Part shown: in pieces, positions 1 to 7,068 of the stretch | How the letters are laid out: every line of letters starts with the position of its first letter | Numbering within the stretch: the stretch's first letter is position 1 | From: Pseudomonas sp. GD03858 | GTDB lineage: Bacteria; Pseudomonadota; Gammaproteobacteria; Pseudomonadales; Pseudomonadaceae | Assembly: GCF_029840925.1 (NCBI RefSeq) | Contig: NZ_JAOCDM010000030.1 | Location: forward strand, 1 to 50,517 | DNA: 50,517 nt | Reading direction: 5' to 3' | Notes under the pieces: model-generated | Seen by the model: only the letters and a program-made list of their open reading frames with translations | Database searches by the model: none | What the model was told of the DNA's origin: nothing | Position numbers and translations under genes: made by a program

Positions 1-71
1 GCAAGAACTCCGCTCGGCCTCCTGAAGTCGCAATTGGCGGCGCCTGAACTATCGTGCACTTAGAAGCAAGA

Positions 72-115
72 GCAAAACAAAAAAACAAAAAAACAAAAAA
101 ACAAAAAACAAAAAT
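72..115. repeat. A-rich tandem repeat, unit about 8 bp (ACAAAAAA)
   Basis: About five copies of an ACAAAAAA-like unit follow one another; cytosines fall at 73, 78, 86, 94, 102 and 109, so most units are 8 bp and the last is 7 bp. The tract lies in a gene-free left edge (1-247) and is very AT-rich against its surroundings. Read on the minus strand it is a T-rich run that could lie upstream of a gene beyond the left edge. Apart from this tract and the REP at 170-233 I see nothing in 1-247. Confidence 0.8.
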
Positions 116-169
116 ATAGCCTTAGACCAGAAAACTTTCAGAATTATTTTTATTGACCACACAAACACT

Positions 170-233
170 TTCGCGGGTAAACCCGCTCCCACAGATTGTA
201 TGCAATGCCTGTAGGAGCGGGTTTACCCGCGAA
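170..233. repeat. REP palindrome (GCGGGTAAACCCGC subtype)
   Basis: Two inverted arms of about 25 bp (170-194 and 209-233) carry the TTCGCGGGTAAACCCGCTCC core, with one mismatch between arms (CCCACAG against CTGTAGG). It sits 14 bp beyond the stop of the leftward OmpA-type gene and may act as a 3' stabiliser or terminator. The same core recurs at 40542-40614 and 44559-44607. Confidence 0.85.
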
Positions 234-247
234 TGAAGGAACAGGGC

Positions 248-1057
248 TCAGCGCGCCGGCGCAAGTTTGCCCTTGTCATCGGAAAAGACAATCTCGACCC
301 GGCGGTTCTGCGCCCTACCCCGCTCCGAGGCATTGGCTTCCACCGGATACTGGTCACCGTACCCCTCAACCTGAATACGTTTCTCGTTCACCCCCAGATC
401 GACCAGCATATCCGCCACGGCCTGCGCCCGATCGCGCGACAACTTCAAGTTGTCATCCGGCGCGCCGGTACTGTCGGTGTAACCCTCGATCCGCACCACC
501 CGACGCGGATTGAGCTGAAGGAACTGCACCAGCTTGAGCACCGTGCGACTGGCCGAGTTTTTCAGATCGGCCTGGCCAGTGTCGAACAGCACATCGCCCA
601 GGGTCATCACCAACCCACGGTCTGCCTGCTCCGACGCCAGCGCCACGATCTGCGCCTCGACGAACTTGCCCTGCTGCTGCACGCTGGCCAGCTTGGCCTC
701 GCGCAGGGCCAACTGCAGGCGCTGACGCTCCAGGTCAAGCTTGGTCAGGCGCTCCTGGCTCAATGCCAGCTTGGCGTGCTCACTGGCGATCTCGCTGTAG
801 CGCTCGCTGAGGTAGGCGTAATGACGCACATCGCTGCCCGTGCCGACATAGCCCGAGAGCCGCTCGGCCCGCCCCAGCGACTCACCGGCACGAATGACGT
901 CGCGCGGCGCGCTGCGCAGTACATCGGCGTCATCCTTGACCTTCTGGAACGCGGCGCTGGCCTCATCCAACGCCGACTCGCTGCGCTGGCTCGCGCAGCC
1001 CTGCAGCCCGGCCAGCGCCAACAACGCCAGAACGGCCATTGGCTTGAGACGGCTCAT
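248..1057 (-). CDS. OmpA-family outer-membrane lipoprotein
   Basis: This 269-residue protein starts with a lipoprotein signal (lipobox LQGC, Cys21), then has a helical, charged middle section rich in A/E/K/R (about 30-145) and a C-terminal OmpA/MotB-type peptidoglycan-binding domain (about 150-262, with the DVLFDTGQADL and GYTDSTG motifs and the NRRVEIVF end). It is expected to be lipid-anchored in the outer membrane and to bind peptidoglycan non-covalently. The start codon overlaps the stop of the upstream lipoprotein gene by 4 bp, so the two are translationally coupled. The middle part resembles the DUF4398 region of its neighbour. No specific gene symbol is justified. Confidence 0.9.
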   Translation of the reverse strand: MSRLKPMAVLALLALAGLQGCASQRSESALDEASAAFQKVKDDADVLRSAPRDVIRAGESLGRAERLSGYVGTGSDVRHYAYLSERYSEIASEHAKLALSQERLTKLDLERQRLQLALREAKLASVQQQGKFVEAQIVALASEQADRGLVMTLGDVLFDTGQADLKNSASRTVLKLVQFLQLNPRRVVRIEGYTDSTGAPDDNLKLSRDRAQAVADMLVDLGVNEKRIQVEGYGDQYPVEANASERGRAQNRRVEIVFSDDKGKLAPAR

Positions 1058-1407
1058 GGCTGCACCTCCAACTGCTTACGCAGACGCTTGACCCGCGACT
1101 GCATCACCTGCAGCTGTTCCTCGCTTTTCTGGTTCAATACCCGCGCCTCGGCCAGGCGCGCATCCAGTTCGGCTTGCTCGGCGCGCATGCGCGCGTCGCG
1201 GTAGCTCTCGCTGAGCATGTTGCTCTTGGCCCGCGCCAGCTTTTCTTCGGCCAGCTTGAACTCCGGCACCTGGTCACTGGCGCCGACCGCCTTGGCCTGC
1301 TCCAGTGCCTGCTCGGAAAGACGCAGCTGTTCATTAGGTGCCGGGTCGTTGGCACAGCCGGCCAGGCCAAGCACGGCCAGGGCGAGCATCAAGGGTTGGA
1401 TTCTCAC
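1054..1407 (-). CDS. DUF4398-type small lipoprotein
   Basis: The protein has 117 residues: a lipoprotein signal with lipobox LAGC (Cys18), followed by a highly charged, almost wholly helical segment (about 30-115) of the kind annotated as DUF4398. Its function is unknown; such proteins are usually found beside OmpA-type lipoproteins, as here. I chose the GTG at 1407 because an AGGAAG ribosome-binding site lies 5 bases upstream; the in-frame ATG at 1389 would leave no good site and a shortened signal peptide. That ribosome-binding site overlaps the TAG stop of the preceding solute-binding gene, which indicates a single operon of three genes. Confidence 0.82.
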   Translation of the reverse strand: MRIQPLMLALAVLGLAGCANDPAPNEQLRLSEQALEQAKAVGASDQVPEFKLAEEKLARAKSNMLSESYRDARMRAEQAELDARLAEARVLNQKSEEQLQVMQSRVKRLRKQLEVQP

Positions 1408-1416
1408 TCACGCTTC

Positions 1417-2238
1417 CTACTGTTTGGGGGCACCCTGCGACGCCTGCATCTGCGCCTTCCAACGCTCGACATTGCGCTGCAGCACAGCTTCGCTCGCCCC
1501 GGAGATCGGCAATTCTGTCAGTTTTTTCGCCAGTTGTCCGCGCAACCAGCTGTCGTTACACGCCGAGTTGTGCGAGACCGCCAGGTACAGCCCCGGACGA
1601 TCCACCGGCAAGCCCCGGGCGATGAGGTCGCTGCCCACGCCCAGGCTCTGGGCCATGGCCATGCCCGAGTAGCGCCCGGCCAGCACATAATCGACCTGGC
1701 CAAGCACCAGCTTCTGGAAGGCCTGCGTCAGGTTCTGCGCAGGCTCAGGCTTGAGCTGGGCCTTGGCGAAGGCGTCGAAGGCCGGGGTCAGGCGCGCCTT
1801 CTCCGATAATGCGCCACGGTAGCGGGCAAGATCGGCTGGGCCATCGAATACCAAAGTGGCGTCATGGCGGGTCCAGACCAGATATTCATTCAACTGCAGG
1901 GCAGGGTGGATGTAGTCCAGGCGGGTGAGCTGATCCACCTGCATCGGCGTATCCAGCAATAGGTCCATGCGCCCGCTACGCACCTCCTCCAGCGCCTGCT
2001 CGCGCTTGCCGGCATGCAGCACTTCGACCCTCAACCCCAACTCGCCAGCCACCTGGCGCAGCAAGTCGACATTGGCGCCTATCAGGTGTTTCGGGTCCTG
2101 CGGATCCTGCCAGGAATACGGCGGCGCATCCGGGCTGCCAGTAGCCACCAAGCGCTCGCACTTGCCTGCCGCCAGCGCCTGCGTCGACAGCAATGCCAGC
2201 ATCCAGGCCAGCCCCCTCATCCCTTTGCGACACACCAT
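1417..2238 (-). CDS. Periplasmic solute-binding protein (SBP_bac_3 type)
   Basis: The 273-residue product has a signal peptide (about 1-24, ending ALAAG) and an extracellular solute-binding domain of the amino-acid/polar-compound family 3 (PYSWQDPQ near the N-terminus, GANVDLLRQVAGELGL, then SGRMDLLLD). Such proteins either feed ABC importers or act as sensors; no permease or ATPase gene is adjacent, so the ligand and partner are unknown. The ATG at 2238 is preceded by GGAAGG at a suitable distance. It is the first gene of the leftward operon with the DUF4398 and OmpA-type lipoproteins, which suggests an envelope role rather than ordinary nutrient uptake; that is inference. Confidence 0.85.
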   Translation of the reverse strand: MVCRKGMRGLAWMLALLSTQALAAGKCERLVATGSPDAPPYSWQDPQDPKHLIGANVDLLRQVAGELGLRVEVLHAGKREQALEEVRSGRMDLLLDTPMQVDQLTRLDYIHPALQLNEYLVWTRHDATLVFDGPADLARYRGALSEKARLTPAFDAFAKAQLKPEPAQNLTQAFQKLVLGQVDYVLAGRYSGMAMAQSLGVGSDLIARGLPVDRPGLYLAVSHNSACNDSWLRGQLAKKLTELPISGASEAVLQRNVERWKAQMQASQGAPKQ

Positions 2239-2271
2239 GCCACCCTTCCCCCACCCCTGAAAAAACCCATG

Positions 2272-2304
2272 AAAAAACCCGGACCGCCAAAGGCGGGCCG
2301 GGTT
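2272..2304 (-). terminator. Rho-independent terminator of etfBA
   Basis: On the minus strand, 22 bases after the etfA stop, a GC-rich hairpin forms (AACCCGG-CCCGCC, loop TTT, GGCGG-TCCGGGTT; 2276-2304) and runs into a T tract. An 11-base direct repeat (GGGTTTTTTCA, twice) gives a second T run just beyond it. Confidence 0.9.
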
Positions 2305-2326
2305 CTTTATAAGTGAAGCAGGCGGA

Positions 2327-3256
2327 TCAGACCAGCTTTTCCAGCTCCGGAACCGCTTCGAACAAGTCGGCGACCAGGCCGTAATCGGCCACCTGGAAGA
2401 TTGGCGCTTCTTCGTCCTTGTTGATCGCGACGATCACCTTGGAGTCTTTCATGCCGGCCAGGTGCTGGATCGCGCCGGAGATACCGACGGCGATGTACAG
2501 CTGCGGCGCGACGATCTTGCCGGTCTGGCCGACCTGCATGTCGTTCGGCACGAAGCCTGCGTCGACGGCGGCGCGCGAGGCACCGACGGCGGCGCCGAGC
2601 TTGTCGGCCAGGGCGTACAGGTGCTTGAAGTTGTCACCGTTACCCATGCCACGGCCGCCGGAGACGACGATCTTGGCGGCGGTCAGCTCAGGGCGGTCCG
2701 ATTTGGCCAGCTCTTCATTGACGAAGGCCGACTTGCCGGCATCGTGGGCAGCCGCGACGGCCTCGACGGCGGCCGAGCCACCTTCGGCGGCCACGGCGTC
2801 GAAACCGGTGGTACGCACGGTGATGACCTTGACCGCAGCGCTCGATTGCACGGTGGCAATGGCGTTGCCGGCGTAGATCGGACGCTTGAAGGTGTCGGCG
2901 GATTCGACCGCGATGATCTCGGAGATCTGGTCGACGTCCAGCAGCGCGGCGACGCGCGGCAGGATGTTCTTGCCATTGGTGGTGGCCGGGGCCAGCACGT
3001 GGCTGTAACCCTTGGCCAGCTCGACCACCAGCGGCGCGACGTTCTCCGGCAGGGCGTGGGCGTAGGCGGCGTTATCGGCGACCAGCACCTTGGCCACGCC
3101 AGCGATCTTGGCGGCGGACTCGGCGACGCCACCGACGTTCTGGCCTGCGACCAGCACGTGGATATCACCACCGATCTTGGCGGCGGCAGCGACAGTGTTC
3201 AGGGTGGCCGGGGCTACGGCACCGTTCTCGTGTTCAGCGACAACCAGGATAGTCAT
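2327..3256 (-). CDS. etfA: Electron transfer flavoprotein, alpha subunit
   Basis: The 309-residue protein is the FAD-binding alpha subunit of the electron transfer flavoprotein, which collects electrons from acyl-CoA and other dehydrogenases in the cytoplasm and passes them to ETF-ubiquinone oxidoreductase. The C-terminal half carries the family FAD-binding signature: [12 protein letters not shown], then [26 protein letters not shown] and [12 protein letters not shown]. Length is normal for the family. The start codon follows the etfB stop with no gap, and the ribosome-binding site lies within the end of etfB. The electron acceptor, ETF-QO, is encoded divergently at 4551-6215. Confidence 0.97.
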   Translation of the reverse strand: MTILVVAEHENGAVAPATLNTVAAAAKIGGDIHVLVAGQNVGGVAESAAKIAGVAKVLVADNAAYAHALPENVAPLVVELAKGYSHVLAPATTNGKNILPRVAALLDVDQISEIIAVESADTFKRPIYAGNAIATVQSSAAVKVITVRTTGFDAVAAEGGSAAVEAVAAAHDAGKSAFVNEELAKSDRPELTAAKIVVSGGRGMGNGDNFKHLYALADKLGAAVGASRAAVDAGFVPNDMQVGQTGKIVAPQLYIAVGISGAIQHLAGMKDSKVIVAINKDEEAPIFQVADYGLVADLFEAVPELEKLV

Positions 3257-4006
3257 TTAGATTACCTTCGCTTCGTTCTTCAGCTTCTCGACCAGTTCGG
3301 CCACCGACTTGACCTTGATACCCGCGCTGCGGGCGGCAGGCGCTTCGACCTTGAGGGTCTTGTTGGTGGAGGCGAGAGATACGCCCAGCGCGTCCGGAGT
3401 GACGGTCTCCAGCGGCTTCTTCTTGGCCTTCATGATGTTCGGCAGCGACGCGTAGCGTGGCTCGTTGAGGCGCAGGTCGGTGGTGACGATGGCAGGCAGG
3501 TGCAGCGCGACGGTCTGCAGGCCGCCATCGATTTCACGGGTGACGTTGACCTTGTCGCCGGCGACCTCGACCTTGGAGGCGAAGGTGCCCTGGGCGTAGC
3601 CGGTCAGCGCGGCCAGCATCTGGCCGGTCTGGTTGTTGTCGCTGTCGATGGCTTGCTTGCCGAGGATGACCAGCTGTGGCTGCTCCTTGTCGACAACAGC
3701 CTTCAGCGCCTTGGCCACGGCCAGGGAGTTCAGCTCGTCAGCGGCTTCCACCAGGATGGCGCGGTCGGCGCCCAGGGCCAGGGCGGTGCGCAGTTGTTCC
3801 TGGGCAGCGGTCGGGCCGATCGAGACGACGACGATTTCGCTCGCCACGCCCTTCTCTTTCAGGCGGACGGCTTCTTCCACGGCGATTTCGCAGAAGGGGT
3901 TCATGGACATCTTGACGTTTGCAAGGTCGACGCCGGAGTTGTCCGCCTTGACGCGAACCTTGACGTTGTAGTCGACCACTCGTTTGACAGCTACAAGAAC
4001 CTTCAT
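3257..4006 (-). CDS. etfB: Electron transfer flavoprotein, beta subunit
   Basis: This 249-residue product is the AMP-binding beta subunit that pairs with EtfA. It starts [20 protein letters not shown] and carries the beta-ETF recognition loop region with the ETF signature [17 protein letters not shown] and [20 protein letters not shown] near the C-terminal third. A GAGGAA ribosome-binding site precedes the ATG at 4006. It is the first gene of a two-gene leftward operon that ends at the terminator at 2272-2304, and it diverges from the ETF-QO gene across a 544-bp intergenic region. Confidence 0.97.
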   Translation of the reverse strand: MKVLVAVKRVVDYNVKVRVKADNSGVDLANVKMSMNPFCEIAVEEAVRLKEKGVASEIVVVSIGPTAAQEQLRTALALGADRAILVEAADELNSLAVAKALKAVVDKEQPQLVILGKQAIDSDNNQTGQMLAALTGYAQGTFASKVEVAGDKVNVTREIDGGLQTVALHLPAIVTTDLRLNEPRYASLPNIMKAKKKPLETVTPDALGVSLASTNKTLKVEAPAARSAGIKVKSVAELVEKLKNEAKVI

Positions 4007-4380
4007 GGATTCCTCGTTACTCTCCGGTGAAAAGAAGATCGCCTGGGGACTGCCCGGCGAATGCGCGTGGGTACAAGGGCACCTCTAAAAACGTTCTGGA
4101 GCGGGCGAACTTCAATTGACCGAACAGTCCTGTTTCGACTGCCGCGGGTAAAACCCACGGGTCATTTTCTGTCGTGGCGTGTAGACTCCACTACAAAACC
4201 TGATTCGGCCCGTAAACCCTGCTCCACGCCTGGTCTTTAGGGGTGCACCTGCGCCCGACGGTCAGCCTACGGCGAACGCGAAAGCGCTCGTATCTTGACC
4301 GTAACACCCAATCCGGTCAATACGGCAAATTGGCCAGCCTCCAGCCGCCTACCTGTGATTCTACGGGCCTCCGGCAAATT

Positions 4381-4395
4381 CAAACAAACGTTTGT
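4381..4395. promoter_or_regulatory. PsrA-type operator upstream of ETF-QO gene
   Basis: The sequence CAAAC-AAAC-GTTTG (4381-4394) fits the known PsrA motif (C/G)AAAC-N2-4-GTTT(G/C). It contains a perfect 12-bp palindrome, ACAAACGTTTGT, at 4384-4395. It ends two bases before the -35 element of the ETF-QO promoter, a position suited to repression. PsrA is a fatty-acid-responsive TetR regulator known in Pseudomonas to control etf and beta-oxidation genes; binding here is inferred. Confidence 0.7.
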
Positions 4396-4396
4396 A

Positions 4397-4425
4397 TTGG
4401 ACCCGCCAAGTGGTGTAGATATAAT
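4397..4425 (+). promoter_or_regulatory. Sigma-70 promoter of the ETF-QO gene
   Basis: TTGGAC (4397-4402) and a perfect TATAAT (4420-4425) are separated by 17 bp. The predicted transcript would start near 4432, giving a leader of about 120 nt before the GTG start at 4551. Confidence 0.75.
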
Positions 4426-4550
4426 GCGCGGCCAAGACAAGACGGTGTAGTCCGTCATCCACGCAGCTACAGCCACCGCGCGCCGTGCATGACCGTGAAG
4501 CACCCATAAAAGACAAGCAACAGCGATGAGCCTTGAGTAGGAGAGAACCA

Positions 4551-6215
4551 GTGGAACGCGAATACATGGAATTCGACGTGGTCATCGTCGGCGCCGGCCC
4601 GGCGGGCCTGTCCGCCGCCTGCCGCCTGAAGCAGAAGGCCGCCGAAGCCGGTAGCGAGATCAGCGTCTGCGTGGTCGAGAAAGGCTCCGAAGTCGGCGCC
4701 CACATCCTCTCCGGCGCGGTGTTCGAACCCCGCGCCCTGAACGAACTGTTCCCCGATTGGAAAGAGCTCGGCGCGCCGCTGAACACCGAGGTCAAACGCG
4801 ACGACATCTATGTCCTGAAAAGTGCCGACAGCTCGACCAAGGTCCCCGACCTGTTCGTGCCCAAGACCATGCACAACCACGGCAACTACATCATCTCCCT
4901 GGGCAACCTGTGCCGCTGGCTGGCCCAGCAGGCCGAAAACCTGGGCGTCGAGATCTACCCGGGCTTCGCCGCCCAGGAAGCGCTGTTCGATGAAAACGGC
5001 GTGGTTCGTGGCATCGTTACCGGCGATCTGGGCGTCGACCGCGAAGGCCATCCGAAGGACGGCCTTTACACCCCGGGCATGGAGCTGCGCGCCAAGTACA
5101 CCCTGTTCGCCGAAGGCTGCCGTGGCCACATCGGCAAGCAGCTGATCAAGCGCTTCGACTTGGACAACGAATCCGACGTCCAGCACTATGGCATCGGTCT
5201 CAAGGAAATCTGGGAAATCGACCCGGCCAAGCACGAGCAGGGCCTGGTGGTGCACACCGCTGGCTGGCCGCTGGACGTGATGAGCGCCGAGAACACCGGC
5301 GGCTCCTTCCTCTATCACCTGGAAAACAACCAGGTAGTGGTCGGCCTGATCGTCGACCTGTCCTACTCCAACCCGTACCTGTCGCCGTTCGACGAGTTCC
5401 AGCGCCTCAAGCACCACCCGGTGATGAGCCAGTACCTCGAAGGCGGCAAACGCATCAGCTACGGCGCCCGCGCCATCTGCAAAGGCGGCCTGAACTCGCT
5501 GCCGAAGATGGTCTTCAATGGCGGCGCGCTGATCGGCTGCGACCTGGGCACCCTGAACTTCTCCAAGATCAAGGGCAGCCACACCGCGATGAAATCGGGC
5601 ATGCTCGCCGCCGATGCGGTGGCCGATGCACTGATCGCCGGCAGTGAGGGCGGTGACCAGTTGAACGGCTACGTCAGCGCCTTCAAGGCCAGCTGGCTGT
5701 ACGAGGAACTGTTCGCCAGCCGCAACTTTGGCCCGGCCCTGCACAAGTTCGGCCCGCTGCTCGGTGGCGCGTTCAACTATGTCGACCAGAACTGGTTCGG
5801 CGGCAAGCTGCCGTTCACCCTGCACGACACCAAGCCGGACTACGCCTGCCTCAAGCTGGCCGCCGACTCGCAGAAGATCGACTACCCGAAACCAGACGGC
5901 AAGCTCAGCTTCGACAAGCTCAGCTCGGTATTCCTCTCCAGCACCAACCATGAAGAGGAACAACCCTGCCACCTGAAGCTGACCGACCCGAACATCCCGA
6001 TCGCCAGCAACCTGCCGCTGTACGACGAGCCAGCCCAACGCTACTGCCCGGCCGGTGTGTACGAAGTCGTCACCCAGGAAGACGGCAACAAGCGCTTCCA
6101 GATCAACGCGCAGAACTGCGTGCACTGCAAGACCTGCGACATCAAGGATCCGGCCCAGAACATCACCTGGGTCACCCCTGAGGGCGCTGGCGGGCCGAAC
6201 TACCCGAACATGTAA
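4551..6215 (+). CDS. Electron transfer flavoprotein-ubiquinone oxidoreductase
   Basis: The protein (554 residues from the GTG at 4551) takes electrons from reduced ETF and passes them to ubiquinone at the inner membrane, linking fatty-acid and amino-acid oxidation to respiration. The N-terminus has an FAD-binding Rossmann motif (VVIVGAGPAGLSAACRL), the middle has GCRGHIGKQLIKRFDL and the ubiquinone-binding region, and the C-terminus has the single [4Fe-4S] cluster region (CPAGVYE, then NCVHCKTCDIKDP and ITWVTPEGAGGPNY). An upstream in-frame TTG (4533) is possible, but a TAGGAGAGA ribosome-binding site sits just before the GTG, so I chose the GTG. It is monocistronic with its own terminator. 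Confidence 0.96.
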   Translation: MEREYMEFDVVIVGAGPAGLSAACRLKQKAAEAGSEISVCVVEKGSEVGAHILSGAVFEPRALNELFPDWKELGAPLNTEVKRDDIYVLKSADSSTKVPDLFVPKTMHNHGNYIISLGNLCRWLAQQAENLGVEIYPGFAAQEALFDENGVVRGIVTGDLGVDREGHPKDGLYTPGMELRAKYTLFAEGCRGHIGKQLIKRFDLDNESDVQHYGIGLKEIWEIDPAKHEQGLVVHTAGWPLDVMSAENTGGSFLYHLENNQVVVGLIVDLSYSNPYLSPFDEFQRLKHHPVMSQYLEGGKRISYGARAICKGGLNSLPKMVFNGGALIGCDLGTLNFSKIKGSHTAMKSGMLAADAVADALIAGSEGGDQLNGYVSAFKASWLYEELFASRNFGPALHKFGPLLGGAFNYVDQNWFGGKLPFTLHDTKPDYACLKLAADSQKIDYPKPDGKLSFDKLSSVFLSSTNHEEEQPCHLKLTDPNIPIASNLPLYDEPAQRYCPAGVYEVVTQEDGNKRFQINAQNCVHCKTCDIKDPAQNITWVTPEGAGGPNYPNM

Positions 6216-6238
6216 GCCCTGCCCTCGCGGCAACAACA

Positions 6239-6270
6239 AGCCCCCTGGTCACACGACCCGGGGGCTTTTT
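6239..6270 (+). terminator. Rho-independent terminator after ETF-QO gene
   Basis: The arms AGCCCCC (6239-6245) and GGGGGCT (6260-6266), with partial inner pairing GGTC/GACC, are followed by TTTT. It lies 24 bp beyond the ETF-QO stop and just before the convergent mqsA stop. Confidence 0.9.
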
Positions 6271-6274
6271 CGTG

Positions 6275-6676
6275 TCAGGCGCTGCGCACTTCTTCGAACA
6301 GCTCTGGGTGACGATCGAGCAGCTTGAACAGCTTGATCAGCGCAACCGGTGGCTGGGTCTTGCCGTTTTCGTAGCGGGAGAAGGCGTTAACGCCACCGCC
6401 GAAGATTTCACCTGCCTCACGCTGGTCGAGGTCAAACTTACGGCGTACGGCGACAATAAAGGCTGGATCGACGGCGGCGGCATTGATTTGCCGGTCGAAA
6501 GCCCGCATCAGATCGCTTATGCGCTCCGACTCTGCAATGGTCAGCACCGCTTCGCCACAGACCGGGCAGTAGTCCCCGAACACATCGGGGATCATCGTAT
6601 CCTGGCCTTTATAGCGATAGGGCATGTCCTGAGCCTGGGCAACCAGCTCTGCGCCTCCACACATTGGACATTTCAT
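6275..6676 (-). CDS. mqsA: MqsA-family antitoxin (zinc finger plus HTH)
   Basis: The 133-residue product has the MqsA arrangement: an N-terminal zinc domain with Cys3, Cys6, Cys37 and Cys40 (CPMC and CPVC), then a C-terminal XRE-like helix-turn-helix with FGGGVNAFSRYENGKTQPP. Asn97 and Arg101, which contact DNA in the E. coli protein, are present at the same numbers. It should neutralise MqsR and repress the operon. Order is toxin first, antitoxin second, with one base between the MqsR stop and this ATG, as is typical of mqsRA. The matching operator lies upstream of mqsR at 6981-6997. Confidence 0.95.
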   Translation of the reverse strand: MKCPMCGGAELVAQAQDMPYRYKGQDTMIPDVFGDYCPVCGEAVLTIAESERISDLMRAFDRQINAAAVDPAFIVAVRRKFDLDQREAGEIFGGGVNAFSRYENGKTQPPVALIKLFKLLDRHPELFEEVRSA

Positions 6677-6677
6677 T

Positions 6678-6974
6678 TCAGAGCTCCTTGAAGGACACGA
6701 CCAGTACGTCGTCCACCACCGTCAGTTTCACGTAGATCCAGCCGGGCTGAGCATGAACGTGATAAACATCCTGCCAAAGCCTGTGATCATGATAGGTGGT
6801 CATGCTTTTATAAAAATCAGAGGGCGAAAGCGCGCGAACAACATCAAAAATCTGCCGAGGTTGCAGGCCAAGCGCATGAGCGCCTTGAGTTGCGGCTCGC
6901 GTCGATCTTGCCTTCCCCTGACGCAACAGAACATGTACCCGCTCCAAAGGGCAGTGTGGCGTTCTCTTTTCCAT
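6678..6974 (-). CDS. mqsR: MqsR-family toxin (mRNA interferase)
   Basis: The 98-residue protein matches E. coli MqsR closely in length and motifs: it begins MEKRTPH, carries SDFYKSMTTYHDH and LWQDVY, and ends VLVVSFKEL. The three residues reported as catalytic in E. coli MqsR (Lys56, Gln68, Tyr81) occur at identical positions. MqsR is a RelE-fold ribonuclease that cleaves mRNA at GCU/GCA-type sites; the toxin looks intact. The start at 6974 is preceded by the operator palindrome with little room for a strong ribosome-binding site, so toxin translation is probably weak. The pair lies between housekeeping genes without mobile-element remains. Confidence 0.95.
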   Translation of the reverse strand: MEKRTPHCPLERVHVLLRQGKARSTRAATQGAHALGLQPRQIFDVVRALSPSDFYKSMTTYHDHRLWQDVYHVHAQPGWIYVKLTVVDDVLVVSFKEL

Positions 6975-6980
6975 GAGAAA

Positions 6981-6997
6981 TTAACCTTTAAGGTTAA
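6981..6997. promoter_or_regulatory. MqsA operator palindrome upstream of mqsR
   Basis: TTAACCTTTAAGGTTAA is a 17-bp palindrome with 8-bp perfect arms. Its core AACCT-TTA-AGGTT equals the known MqsA recognition pattern AACCT-N2-4-AGGTT. It ends 7 bp from the mqsR start codon, so bound MqsA would occlude the promoter or leader. A degenerate second half-site (AATAGGTTATT) lies at about 7006-7016. Confidence 0.85.
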
Positions 6998-7068
6998 ATT
7001 TGGCTAATAGGTTATTCCAATAGCCGCCACCCGAAAGTCTGCCTCACCACCCGCCAGCCGCTACCACC

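Larger units (their letters stand above)
4007..4550. other. Intergenic region between etfB and ETF-QO
   Basis: No credible gene is present; the open frames seen here are short and lack ribosome-binding sites. The right part holds the ETF-QO promoter and a PsrA-type operator (separate entries). An imperfect inverted repeat CGAACA-GTCC-TGTTTCG lies near 4123-4139; it is similar in kind to the PsrA motif but has the wrong spacing, so I do not call it a site. I could not fix an etfB promoter. Confidence 0.6.

Noticed and set aside
4123..4139. Second PsrA site CGAACA-GTCC-TGTTTCG for etfBA
   Set aside because: The arms are unequal and the AAAC/GTTT core is broken, so it does not fit the consensus well enough.
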